Shown: in pieces, positions 39,494 to 49,536 of the stretch | Numbering within the stretch: the first letter of the stretch is position 1 | Layout of the letters: every line of letters starts with the position of its first letter | NCBI GenBank assembly: GCA_022648685.1 | Contig: JALCMW010000004.1 | Coordinates: forward strand, 186,001-250,000 | Source: Bacteroidales bacterium | GTDB lineage: Bacteria; Bacteroidota; Bacteroidia; Bacteroidales; UBA932 | Reading direction: 5' to 3' | Length of the DNA: 64,000 nucleotides | Notes under the pieces: model-generated | Databases searched by the model: none | Told to the model about the DNA's origin: nothing | Seen by the model: the letters and a program-made list of their open reading frames with translations, nothing else | Made by a program: the position numbers and the translations under genes

Positions 39494-40876
39494 ATGAAAG
39501 ACCATATATCAAGAAGGAATTTCCTGAAAATAACCGGAGCCGGTTCAGTTGCATTGGGAGCGGCAGCAGCTACTTCAGGCTGTTTAAAAAGAGCGGGGAA
39601 TAACAATCCCCTTTCCGGTAATGATAACACAAGCCCCGGAAAAATGGAATACCGGAATAATCCTGGAAACGGAGACAAAGTTTCACTGCTGGGATTCGGA
39701 TGCATGAGATGGCCCATGACAAAAGATAAGGACGGGAAAGACATAGTCGATCAAGACATTGTAAACACTTTGGTCGATTACGCCTTCAAACATGGAGTAA
39801 ATTATTATGACACATCTCCGGCATATCTCGAGGGCCAATCCGAGAAAGCGGCCGGCATTGCATTGGGCCGTTATCCCAGGAAATCCTATTATCTTGCCAC
39901 TAAATTATCCAATTTCAAGACATGGACTTCCGAAGCTTCGAAAAGGATGTACCGGGATTCCATGGAACAGCTTCAGACCGATTATTTCGATTATTACCTC
40001 CTTCATGCGATAGGAATGAACGGATTCGAAGGATTTGAAAACAGATATGTGAACAACGGGATATTGGATTTCTTGCTGGAGGAAAGAAAGGCCGGACGCA
40101 TAAGGAATCTTGGATTCTCATTCCATGGTACCAAAGACAGTTTCGACAGTTTCTTAAAATTACATGACATCTACCACTGGGATTTCGTACAGATTGAACT
40201 GAATTATCTGGATTGGGAACATGCCAAAATCCCAAGAAACGTAAATGCAGACTACCTTTACGGGGAACTTGAAAAAAGGAAAATCCCGGTAATAGTCATG
40301 GAGCCGCTGCTTGGCGGCAGGCTGGTAAATGTTCCTGACAATATAGCCGATAAACTCAAAGGACGGGAACCGGAAAAATCGATTGCTTCATGGGCTTTCC
40401 GGTTTGCAGGAAGCCTGCCGGATGTGCTCACTGTACTAAGCGGAATGACTTCAATGGAGCATTTGCAAGATAATATAAATACCTTTTCGCATTTCAAGCC
40501 GCTTAGCCCGGAAGAATCCGGATTTTTAAAAGAAACTGCGGACTTGATTTCCGAATATCCCGTAATACCATGCAATGACTGCAAATATTGCATGCCCTGT
40601 CCATATGGAATCGACATCCCCGGAATATTCAAGCATTTTAATAAATGCGTAAACGACGGATTCATAGCCAGGACTAAAGAACAGGAAGATTACAATCGTC
40701 TCAAGAAAGCCTATCTTGTAAGTTATGACAGGTCCATAGCTTCCATGCGTCAGGCAAATCACTGCATAGGATGCAAACAATGCATAGAGCACTGTCCTCA
40801 AAGCATAATGATTCCGAACGAACTTCATAAGATAGATTCATACATAGAAAGATTAAAAAGAGGGACTCTGAAATGA
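39494..40876 (+). CDS. Tat-exported aldo/keto reductase with C-terminal 4Fe-4S domain
   Basis: SRRNFLKITGAGSVALGAAAATSGC; AKR motifs; CNDCKYCMPCPYGIDIP and CIGCKQCIEHCPQ. Confidence 0.93.
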   Translation: MKDHISRRNFLKITGAGSVALGAAAATSGCLKRAGNNNPLSGNDNTSPGKMEYRNNPGNGDKVSLLGFGCMRWPMTKDKDGKDIVDQDIVNTLVDYAFKHGVNYYDTSPAYLEGQSEKAAGIALGRYPRKSYYLATKLSNFKTWTSEASKRMYRDSMEQLQTDYFDYYLLHAIGMNGFEGFENRYVNNGILDFLLEERKAGRIRNLGFSFHGTKDSFDSFLKLHDIYHWDFVQIELNYLDWEHAKIPRNVNADYLYGELEKRKIPVIVMEPLLGGRLVNVPDNIADKLKGREPEKSIASWAFRFAGSLPDVLTVLSGMTSMEHLQDNINTFSHFKPLSPEESGFLKETADLISEYPVIPCNDCKYCMPCPYGIDIPGIFKHFNKCVNDGFIARTKEQEDYNRLKKAYLVSYDRSIASMRQANHCIGCKQCIEHCPQSIMIPNELHKIDSYIERLKRGTLK

Positions 40877-42162
40877 AAAAGAACATCATATCCATTATCA
40901 TTTTAATGATATTGCCGGCATTTTTCTCCATTGCCGGAACAATGAAAGGAAAGGTAGTATTGGGAGATGAACGATACGAAACCTATCTTCCGTTGTTAAA
41001 AGACGCAAGGATAGCCGTTTTCAGCAACAGTACCGGGATAGTCGGAGACAAAATAATAGGTACGGAAGCAGGCGGCCGTCAGGGAAAAAAGATAAAGGAT
41101 CCGGGACTTGTTCCGTTCGGAGAGAATGCCTACGGGGAAAAACTGATTTACGGGCAGCATATCGTTGATTTTCTGCTTTCGAAAAAAATAAATGTCACCG
41201 CGATTTTCAGCCCTGAACATGGTTTCAGGGGAGGTGCTGATGCCGGTGAGAAAATCAAAAGCTCCATAGATGAAAAAACCGGCGTTCCCATTCTTTCGCT
41301 ATATGGCAACGGTACGAATATTCCAAGTCGGGAAGACATGGATAAATTCGATATCCTTGTCATAGACATACAAGATGTAGGACTTCGATATTACACATAT
41401 TACATTACCATGTATCACCTCATGGATGCTTGCGCAATGTACGGGAAGAAAATCGTGCTTCTGGACAGGCCTAATCCGAACGGATTTTATGTAGACGGTC
41501 CCATACTGGATATGAAATATAAATCCGGCATCGGGCTACTGCCGATACCGATAGTCCATGGAATGACGTTGGGGGAACTGGCATTGATGATCAACGGGGA
41601 AAAGTGGCTCCCGAAAGGAAGAGAATGCGAATTGACCGTTATCCCATGCCTGGATTACACGCACAAGACCAAATACAGTCTTATCATCGCACCTTCCCCG
41701 AATCTGAAAGACATGAAATCCATCTACCTCTACGCATCCACTTGTTTCTTCGAAGGTACCGTAGTAACACCGGGGCGCGGAACAAGCTTCCCATTTGAAG
41801 TTTACGGACATCCGGACATGAAAGGATGCAACTTCAGTTTTACACCGGAAAGCATTCCGGGAGCAAAAGACCCGCGCTATAAAGACACGGAATGCTTCGG
41901 TCGGGACTTGCGCGTCAAGACTAACGCCACCATTTGCAGGAAAGGAATCAACATGGCATATGTGATAGATGCTTACAATAATCTCGATATGGGCGACAAG
42001 TTTTTCAAGGACGGAGATCATTTTGAACTGCGGACCGGAAATATAAATGTAAGGAAGATGATCGAAGAAGGAAAAAGCCCACGGGAGATTAAAGCTTCAT
42101 GGAAACAAGAACTAAAGAAATTCAAAAACGAAAGGGAAAAATATCTTTTATATCCGGAATAA
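40873..42162 (+). CDS. DUF1343 family protein (NamZ-like exo-muramidase)
   Basis: IFSPEHGFRGGADAGEKI, DIQDVGLRYYTYY, LDRPNPNG, EGTVVTPGRGTSFPFEVYG. Confidence 0.9.
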   Translation: MKKNIISIIILMILPAFFSIAGTMKGKVVLGDERYETYLPLLKDARIAVFSNSTGIVGDKIIGTEAGGRQGKKIKDPGLVPFGENAYGEKLIYGQHIVDFLLSKKINVTAIFSPEHGFRGGADAGEKIKSSIDEKTGVPILSLYGNGTNIPSREDMDKFDILVIDIQDVGLRYYTYYITMYHLMDACAMYGKKIVLLDRPNPNGFYVDGPILDMKYKSGIGLLPIPIVHGMTLGELALMINGEKWLPKGRECELTVIPCLDYTHKTKYSLIIAPSPNLKDMKSIYLYASTCFFEGTVVTPGRGTSFPFEVYGHPDMKGCNFSFTPESIPGAKDPRYKDTECFGRDLRVKTNATICRKGINMAYVIDAYNNLDMGDKFFKDGDHFELRTGNINVRKMIEEGKSPREIKASWKQELKKFKNEREKYLLYPE

Positions 42163-42193
42163 GAGGCTAATCCATTTACTACAAGAACCCACT

Positions 42194-42230
42194 AAAAAAG
42201 GACCGAATCATCTCGACTTGGTCCTTTTTT
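42194..42230 (+). terminator. Rho-independent terminator after the DUF1343 gene
   Basis: Perfect AAAAAAGGACC / GGTCCTTTTTT stem with 15-nt loop. Confidence 0.85.
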
Positions 42231-42425
42231 AAATCTTATTCAACATTTATGCTTATACAGCTTATGAATGAATATTAAAATATTTATGTCTTCTTTTCTT
42301 TATTATTCCATTATCGTGCCACAATTATCAAAACCCGCACCTTTTTTATAAGGCACTGATACACAATCGGAATCAGTGAATTTGATAATACATATTCTTT
42401 TTGTTAAATTGTTGCGAAACAGTTA

Positions 42426-44618
42426 ATGACTATGAATATATTTATTATCTCAAATAGACTGCCTATAAAAATATCAAAAGACGAAGACAACGATCTGCAT
42501 TTCGAAAAAAGCGGAGGAGGTCTGGCGACAGGATTATCGTCGCTGGAACTACCGGATAAAATCGAGAAGCATTGGATCGGATGGCCGGGAATGGAAATAA
42601 AAGATGTAAAAAAGAAAAAAGAGATCTGCGAAAAACTGGGAAAGATGAATTATCATCCCGTTTTCCTCACGGAGAAACAAATTAAACTCTATTACGAAGG
42701 ATATTGCAACAGCATATTGTGGCCCCTTTTCCATTATTTCTACTCTTTTGTAGAATATGAAAACAATTATTGGGAAACATATAAGGCTGTAAACAAAATA
42801 TTTTGCCAGGAAGCATGCAAAATAATCAAACCCGGAGACATCGTTTGGGTACAAGACTACCACCTGATGCTATTGCCGGCCATGTTGAGAAAAGCAATCC
42901 CGGACATAAAGATCGCATATTTCCATCATGTCCCTTTCCCTTCATATGAACTGTTCAGAGTCCTGCCGGAAAGCTCGGAAATTCTCAAAGGCCTTTTGGG
43001 CGCCGACCTTATAGGCTTTCATACATACGATTACACGAGACACTTCGTTAGCGCCGTATACAGAGTTCTGAAACTCACATTCAATATCGACTGTGTTTCT
43101 TATGAAGGTCACGATACTTACGTGGATTCATTCCCGATGGGAATCAATTACAAATTATATCATGACTCGGCTCAAAAGACGGAAATAAAAAAGAAAGTCA
43201 GGAAACTTAAATCAAATTACGGATTTAACAACAAGTTGATTCTATCTGTAGACCGGCTGGACTATAGCAAAGGGATAATTCACAGAATCAAAGGCTTCAA
43301 AATGTTTTTGTCAAACCACCCGGAATATATAGGGAAAGTTTCTTTGGTAATGATAGTCGTGCCGTCAAGGGACACCGTAAAAAAATATGCCAGGCTTAAA
43401 AGGACAATAGATGAACAGATAGGCGCCATAAACGGAACATATTCCACCATAAACTGGACTCCCGTATACTATTTCTACCACAGTTTCGAATTCGATAATC
43501 TCATAGCAATGTACTCATTGGCAGATATCGCCTTGGTAGCGCCTTTAAGAGACGGAATGAACCTTGTGTCCAAAGAATACATAGCCGCAAAGGGTGATAA
43601 TCCCGGAGTGCTTATCCTTAGCGAAATGGCCGGTTCCGCAATAGAGCTTCAGGATGCGATAATAATAAATCCCAACGACATAAGACAAATCGAGAATGCC
43701 ATAGTCCAGGCTGTTATCATGCCCGAAGATGAGCAAAAACGGAGAATAAGAAACATGCAGGCCATCCTGTCAAAACAGACAGTAGAGAAATGGGCTTCGG
43801 ATTTCATAAAGAAGTTGATTGAGATATGCGATAAAAATAAAATAACGGACAATAGAGAGATCTCCGCTCAGATAAGCCTAAAGATACAGAAAGCTTATAA
43901 AGTAGCCGATAAGAGGCTTTTGGTATTCGATTATGACGGCACACTCGTTGGATTCAGTAACAATCCGGAAGAGGCTTCTCCTGACAAAGAACTGATAAAT
44001 ATTCTGAAAGATCTTATATCCGATAAGAAAAACCATGTAGTAATAACAAGCGGACGAAACAGATCGACTTTGGAAGAATGGTTCGGAAATCTGGATATCG
44101 GTCTGGCGGCCGAACATGGAGCCGCTTACAAGGAAAACGGGAAATGGAATGACCTTACCGCAGGAATCGACTGGGACAAAGAAATAGTAGATATCCTTAA
44201 TGAATTCACCGACGGAACACCGGGAGCAAGACTGGAAGTAAAAAGGACTGCACTTGTATGGCATTTCAGAAACGTTGATGAATGGCTTGCAGGAATCAGG
44301 GAACAACAATTGATAAACGCTCTGATTCCACCTTGCAACAGGCACGGACTACAATTGATGAGAGGTAACAAAATCCTTGAAATAAAATCGCCGTTATATT
44401 CCAAAGGAATAGAAATGCAACGCCTTATGAAAAATTATCCGTCCGATTTCATAATGGCTATAGGGGATGATACGACAGACGAAGACATGTTCAATGTAAT
44501 GCCCAGGGACACATTCAGTATCAAAGTCGGAGGGCACTCGGACAATGCCGGATTCCGGATAAAAAGCCAGACGGAAGTACGGCCTTTCATCAAAAAGATT
44601 TCAGGGAACAATAAGTAA
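42426..44618 (+). CDS. Bifunctional trehalose-6-phosphate synthase/phosphatase (OtsA-OtsB fusion)
   Basis: GT20: GGGLATGL, WVQDYHLMLLPAMLR, VDRLDYSKGI; HAD phosphatase: LLVFDYDGTLVGF, AIGDDTTDEDMF. Confidence 0.95.
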   Translation: MTMNIFIISNRLPIKISKDEDNDLHFEKSGGGLATGLSSLELPDKIEKHWIGWPGMEIKDVKKKKEICEKLGKMNYHPVFLTEKQIKLYYEGYCNSILWPLFHYFYSFVEYENNYWETYKAVNKIFCQEACKIIKPGDIVWVQDYHLMLLPAMLRKAIPDIKIAYFHHVPFPSYELFRVLPESSEILKGLLGADLIGFHTYDYTRHFVSAVYRVLKLTFNIDCVSYEGHDTYVDSFPMGINYKLYHDSAQKTEIKKKVRKLKSNYGFNNKLILSVDRLDYSKGIIHRIKGFKMFLSNHPEYIGKVSLVMIVVPSRDTVKKYARLKRTIDEQIGAINGTYSTINWTPVYYFYHSFEFDNLIAMYSLADIALVAPLRDGMNLVSKEYIAAKGDNPGVLILSEMAGSAIELQDAIIINPNDIRQIENAIVQAVIMPEDEQKRRIRNMQAILSKQTVEKWASDFIKKLIEICDKNKITDNREISAQISLKIQKAYKVADKRLLVFDYDGTLVGFSNNPEEASPDKELINILKDLISDKKNHVVITSGRNRSTLEEWFGNLDIGLAAEHGAAYKENGKWNDLTAGIDWDKEIVDILNEFTDGTPGARLEVKRTALVWHFRNVDEWLAGIREQQLINALIPPCNRHGLQLMRGNKILEIKSPLYSKGIEMQRLMKNYPSDFIMAIGDDTTDEDMFNVMPRDTFSIKVGGHSDNAGFRIKSQTEVRPFIKKISGNNK

Positions 44619-44623
44619 GCAAA

Positions 44624-46435
44624 TCAAGGACGGATAAAAGAAGATGTTTTGATCTCTTCAGAAAACATCAGTGCAGTATCTATCAATGCAAGATGCGAAT
44701 ACGCCTGAGGAAAATTGCCCAGTTGCTCCTTGGTGTCGAAATCAAGATCCTCACTGAAGAGGCCCAAATGATTGGAATAGGTTAGCATTTGATTGAAAAG
44801 TCCGAGAGCTTCAGCCTTGCGTCCGGTCACGTAAAGGCCTCTTACCATCCAGAAAGTGCATATTGTAAAAGCCGAAGATGGAATACCGAAATCATCATGA
44901 TTATTATACCGGAACATCAGACCCTTGTAATGTAATTTTTCATAAATGGCATTGACTGTCTTCACATATCTGGGATCATCCGCAGCAATGAATCCGTATT
45001 TTTCCATAAGCAGCAAAGAGGCATCGAGATCGGAATTGGCATATGTCTGTGAGAAACTTTGCATATCTTCTTTCCAGCCATTCTCGGATACGTCTTTCTT
45101 TATGATTTCGGCTTCATTACCATAACGTTCAGCATAACTATCCTTATGGAACATTCTTGATATCTTTGAGGCACGGTCCAGAGCCACCCAGCACATCACT
45201 TTGGAAAACACGAACTGATCCTTCCTATTCCTTATTTCCCATATACCGCTATCCGGATTCCGCCATTCAGCCATGACTATTCTGCCTATATGTTTGACAA
45301 CCTCAAACATATCCTCGATTTCGTCAAGAGAACCTCTGAAATACATATAGTACTCATAAATTACATTCATCAGATACCCGTAAGTATCATTCTGCGTCTG
45401 TGAATAGGCAGCATTTCCTATCCTGACAGGTCTGGATCCCTTGTATCCGCTTAAATAAGGCAGTTCTATTTCCCTTATCTCCCTTTGATAATGTATTCCG
45501 TACATTATCTGGAACTTATCCGATTTCGAACGCAGGATATTCATGATAAACCGCATGAATTGTTTCGCCGCTCCCCTATGTCCTGTGTTTATCAAAGTCT
45601 CTATTGACATCGACGCATCCCGCAGCCAGCAATATCTGTAATCCCAATTCCTCACGCCGCCTATAACCTCCGGGATGCTTGTCGTAAGAGCAGCCAGAAC
45701 GGCTCCTGTCCTTTGATATGACATTAATTTCAGGACAAGCATACTGCGTTCTATGCTATCGTTGAAAAGCGTGAACTTTTTGGAACGATTGGACCAATTC
45801 AGCCAATATAGTTTTGTCCGTTCATATTCAAGCCAAACCCTTTCGAGATCAATTTTTATGACTTTTTGATTGTATGACACCAAAAAGAAAGCATCCCTTT
45901 CAAGAACGATTTCTTCGCTTTGCAATATCCTGTCAAACGGGATACTGGAATATAAATAAATAGTATCCTCGGAATCCCCGTCAAGACAGGTCTTTACATA
46001 TTCGGGACCGGATTTGTGCCTGATCGTTCCCTTTGCATAATTAAGTCTGGGATCATAACGGACTCTGAAAGACGGCCTTCCGCGTTTCAATCTTACCAGC
46101 CTGTACAGTTCTGAGGGAATATAATAATCGGTATCATCCCCTGTTTTGTATCTGGGCATGAAATCGATAATCTCGAAACAGCCGGATTCAGGAGAATCGT
46201 AAACAGTGACAAGAACATTGGTATGATCGATATATCCCTGACGGATATCATAATCATCCGGAACGATAATATCGAAGCTGCCGCCTTTACGTTCATCTAT
46301 GATTTTAGCGAAAACAGAAGGGGAATCGAAATCCGGCAGGCAGAACCATTCCACATTACCTTTTGCCGATATCAGAGCAGCCGTCCTGCTGTTTCCGACG
46401 ACTCCATAATCAAGATTATGCATATTACCATTCAT
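44624..46435 (-). CDS. Glycoside hydrolase family 15 protein (glucoamylase/trehalase-like)
   Basis: YGVVGNSRTAALISAKGNVEWFCLPDFDSPSVFAKI; NWDYRYCWLRDASMSIETL; NFPQAYSHLALI. Confidence 0.93.
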   Translation of the reverse strand: MNGNMHNLDYGVVGNSRTAALISAKGNVEWFCLPDFDSPSVFAKIIDERKGGSFDIIVPDDYDIRQGYIDHTNVLVTVYDSPESGCFEIIDFMPRYKTGDDTDYYIPSELYRLVRLKRGRPSFRVRYDPRLNYAKGTIRHKSGPEYVKTCLDGDSEDTIYLYSSIPFDRILQSEEIVLERDAFFLVSYNQKVIKIDLERVWLEYERTKLYWLNWSNRSKKFTLFNDSIERSMLVLKLMSYQRTGAVLAALTTSIPEVIGGVRNWDYRYCWLRDASMSIETLINTGHRGAAKQFMRFIMNILRSKSDKFQIMYGIHYQREIREIELPYLSGYKGSRPVRIGNAAYSQTQNDTYGYLMNVIYEYYMYFRGSLDEIEDMFEVVKHIGRIVMAEWRNPDSGIWEIRNRKDQFVFSKVMCWVALDRASKISRMFHKDSYAERYGNEAEIIKKDVSENGWKEDMQSFSQTYANSDLDASLLLMEKYGFIAADDPRYVKTVNAIYEKLHYKGLMFRYNNHDDFGIPSSAFTICTFWMVRGLYVTGRKAEALGLFNQMLTYSNHLGLFSEDLDFDTKEQLGNFPQAYSHLALIDTALMFSEEIKTSSFIRP

Positions 46436-46505
46436 TGTTCATCAATAAGCATATGCAAGTTAAACAATTCTTTTATATTATTCCTCTTTTCTTATTGATT
46501 AGCTG

Positions 46506-46536
46506 CAAAGGTATTTGTTCCTTCCAACTGTCAAAA
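46506..46536 (-). promoter_or_regulatory. Bacteroidetes-type promoter for the GH15 gene
   Basis: Minus strand TTTTG-N18-TACCTTTG, about 70 nt upstream of the ATG. Confidence 0.6.
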
Positions 46537-46647
46537 GACGTATTATATCGGAGGCTTACTTTTCAGTCTCCTAATCTTAATTTTCCTCCCCTCCCCCCAA
46601 AAAAACGACTATTGTAACCTATATCCTGAATTTAACCGTAAAAATGA

Positions 46648-47577
46648 TTATTTCAGACTTTCCCACCTTTTTGTTTTAAAACCATCAGAAGCATATTGTT
46701 TGATATACGTTCTCAGCACTGTGTTTATTTCATTTTCTTTTATTCCAAATTCCTTGTTTAGGAATACGATAAGATCGTTGTCCGTATGTATGGTGTTCAA
46801 AGCTTCCAGAAGCTTATTGTGTCCGCATCTGTCTTCAATCATCTTTACAAGTACCATTCCTATCAGATAATTGCGTTCGGTAAGGTTTCCGGAATCGAAC
46901 TTATCAAATACTTTAAGGTCAATCTCCGGATGGGCAGACAAGAAAACATCAAGGTTCTTGAAATGCTCTTTGAACGAGATGCCGCGCATTCTCCGATATC
47001 ATAGCCAAAACCTTTGAGTCTTTGCGATTCGTTCCATCCTTTGGATATATATATGTCCAGATGATTAACCTCTACGTTGTATTCCCGTTTCAGAAAAGAC
47101 AGGAATTTAATGGCCTTCCTTATCTTTGCATTGTCCCTTTTGTACACTTGATAATGGAAGGTTATCTTGCCTTTTGTGACCTTCTTCCAATTTCTCGAGT
47201 AATATTCCAGCCAGTTTCCGAGCACGAATTTAGTAATACATTGAATGGATGTCATAATATTTGTCATCTAAAGGCTTTATTGATAGTACCAAATTTTTCA
47301 GGACGCCATAATTTGCCAGGCCGTACAATTCCAGATAGCCTTCAGAGCGAAGCAGATCGTAGCTTTTGTATTTCTCTTTATCCGCCTTATTCCAATAAGG
47401 GTTGTCGTACAAACTGTCAGGGTTGCTCATAAGGTAATCTTTCCACAGTTTGTTGATTTTTACAATATCCTGATTCTTCTGATTTTCCACTTCCACTTCG
47501 GAATCGGAATGAATCTGCTGCGCAAAAGCATTGATTGACAATGCAATAATAAAACCGATTAATATTATCTTTTTCAT
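46648..47577 (-). pseudogene. Decayed secreted protein (peptidase MA-like), broken into three ORFs by two frameshifts/deletions
   Basis: ORFs 47230..47577 (frame 1), 46863..47267 (frame 0), 46648..46989 (frame 1) overlap and read as consecutive parts of one protein; leader matches the array leader. Confidence 0.6.
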
Positions 47578-47643
47578 TTAATTTGGTTTGGTTGGCCGCA
47601 GCCTGGCAATCGGTGAACGAAGATATTGAACGATAAATTCATT

Positions 47644-48102
47644 CTATACTGAATAATCGTAAAAAATCGTGACTATGATTCCATCTTTAACCACCAAATA
47701 GACATTATCGTCACTCTTCGGGTATAGCAAATAAAGCTCTCCATCTTCATCTGTCCTTATATACTGAGGCTTGCCGTATTTGAAATTGTCAAGTTTCGAT
47801 AACGGGTCCCCGACCCGGATCCCACCATCTATATCAAGCGTCAATGCTGCAAAACGGCGGTCTCTAATAACAAAATTCCTAAACTTTCCGGTCTCTTCAA
47901 AATGAAACCACGTCTTTCCATAAAAATATTCCTCACTTAAGCCGAATTCATCATATTGTTTTCGATATTTATCAGGCTTCCCGAATTTTGCCACGACCTG
48001 GGCATAAGTCATTTTCTGATCCGCGAATACGCCTTCGACATCCTGCGCAAAAGCATTGATTGACAATGCAATGATAAAACCGATTAATATTATCTTTTTC
48101 AT
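47644..48102 (-). CDS. Array copy 1, secreted two-half protein (N-type W, C-type P)
   Basis: MKKIILIGFIIALSINAFAQ leader; KTWFHFEETGKF; YLLYPKSDDNVYLVVKDG. Confidence 0.9.
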   Translation of the reverse strand: MKKIILIGFIIALSINAFAQDVEGVFADQKMTYAQVVAKFGKPDKYRKQYDEFGLSEEYFYGKTWFHFEETGKFRNFVIRDRRFAALTLDIDGGIRVGDPLSKLDNFKYGKPQYIRTDEDGELYLLYPKSDDNVYLVVKDGIIVTIFYDYSV

Positions 48103-48167
48103 GTTTTTGGGTTTATTGATCGCAGCCTGGTAATCGGGGAGCGAAGATATTGAACGATGAACTCACT

Positions 48168-48635
48168 CTATACCGGATAATAATAGAAAATTGTGACTAT
48201 TATGTTATCTCTAACCCGGAGATAAACGTGATCATCACAATTATTATACACTGAATATTGTTTGTCTCCATTCTCATAATCTTTGACATACTGAGGTTTC
48301 CCGGATTTGAAATTGTCAAGTTTAGATAACGAATCCCCAACCCGGATCCCACCATCTATATCAAGTGTCAAAACAGCAAAACGACTTTCGGTAATAACAA
48401 AATTCCTAAACTTTCCTGTCTCTTCAAAATGGAGTCTGTTATTATTACCGTAAACATAATCTTCACTAATTCCGAATTCATCATTGACTTTATGATATAA
48501 GTCAGGCTTTCCGAATTTCGCCACGACCTGGGCATAAGTCATCTTCTGATCCACGCGCATGCCATCCACATCCTGCGCAGACGCATTGACTGACAATGCA
48601 ATAATAAAACTGATTAGCAATATTTTTTTCATCAC
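48168..48635 (-). CDS. Array copy 2 (N-type R, C-type N)
   Basis: NNNRLHFEETGKF; YSVYNNCDDHVYLRVRDN. Confidence 0.9.
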   Translation of the reverse strand: MMKKILLISFIIALSVNASAQDVDGMRVDQKMTYAQVVAKFGKPDLYHKVNDEFGISEDYVYGNNNRLHFEETGKFRNFVITESRFAVLTLDIDGGIRVGDSLSKLDNFKSGKPQYVKDYENGDKQYSVYNNCDDHVYLRVRDNIIVTIFYYYPV

Positions 48636-48673
48636 ACTCAGTTATTTGGCTGTAAATATCGTAAGATACATCC

Positions 48674-49456
48674 TTACCGATGACCATTTAAATGTAGCCG
48701 TGACTCAACTTCAGCGACACATACGCGGCCGACAACTTCTCCTCTGTATATGCCATCAGAAGAAGAAGAACTTTTCTCCGGACTCTTTCTCACAAGGCTG
48801 ATAACCTTAACTCTGCTATAAGAAGCTATTTGCCCCGGATCAATCACATCGCCGAGACGGATAGGGCCTCCACGATAGAAACAGACATTTCGGCAACTGC
48901 CGTCAAGATTACTGTACAAGACAATCCCCATGAATCCACCTTTGTCCAGATAGTTGAATGAATCCGCTCCATATAGGTCCAGATAAGCCTTTGACGGGAT
49001 AAGGGCGGCAATATACGTTCTTACCTTATTTGCCGCAGTGTCAATCACTTCAAGAAGATACTTCTTGACAATCGTTATATCTTCCGGCCGGATCACCGGA
49101 TTAAGAGAATCCTGAACAGAGACATCAAGGTCCGATTTTACCTCAATGAAAGGAATCTGAGTTATATGACGGTGGTTAAAGTCGAGCTCCTCCATTCTTC
49201 CCCTATCGAGAAGTGACTCCAAACTCACAAGGTTGCCATTGTCCCCTGACCCCGATTTTGTCGAAAGCCCCTTTGTAATTGAGGGCAAATTCATATAAAG
49301 AATGTTTTCTTTAGAAACCATTACATCCTTAAAAGCGCCTTTTTGCTTTATCTCACTTTTGCCGATTGGCAGTTGGGATAGTTCCTGTTGCCCGCAAAAG
49401 GGCAACGCTACAAAAAATGACAGAATAATAATTAGAATATTAGGCCGCACAATCAT
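48674..49456 (-). CDS. Secreted ~260-aa Bacteroidales protein, paralogue of 55286..56071, lying between array copies 2 and 3
   Basis: KGAFKDVMVSKENILYMNLPSITKGLSTKSGSG identical in both; C-terminal tail diverges after CVAE. Confidence 0.85.
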   Translation of the reverse strand: MIVRPNILIIILSFFVALPFCGQQELSQLPIGKSEIKQKGAFKDVMVSKENILYMNLPSITKGLSTKSGSGDNGNLVSLESLLDRGRMEELDFNHRHITQIPFIEVKSDLDVSVQDSLNPVIRPEDITIVKKYLLEVIDTAANKVRTYIAALIPSKAYLDLYGADSFNYLDKGGFMGIVLYSNLDGSCRNVCFYRGGPIRLGDVIDPGQIASYSRVKVISLVRKSPEKSSSSSDGIYRGEVVGRVCVAEVESRLHLNGHR

Positions 49457-49487
49457 TGGTTATAATATTATGGATTAGTCTCAACTT

Positions 49488-49518
49488 CAAATATAATGTT
49501 TTTTATTAAAATAATCAA
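49488..49518 (-). promoter_or_regulatory. Promoter of the 48674..49456 gene
   Basis: TTG-N20-TATATTTG on the minus strand; same arrangement upstream of the paralogue. Confidence 0.65.
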
Positions 49519-49536
49519 CGTCTTTATGAATCCTCT

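Noticed and set aside
46863-47267. ORF of 134 aa as an independent gene
   Set aside because: Its C-terminal ~45 residues are out of frame with the sensible coding in 46648..46989, and its N-terminus overlaps the preceding ORF; it reads better as one part of a broken gene.
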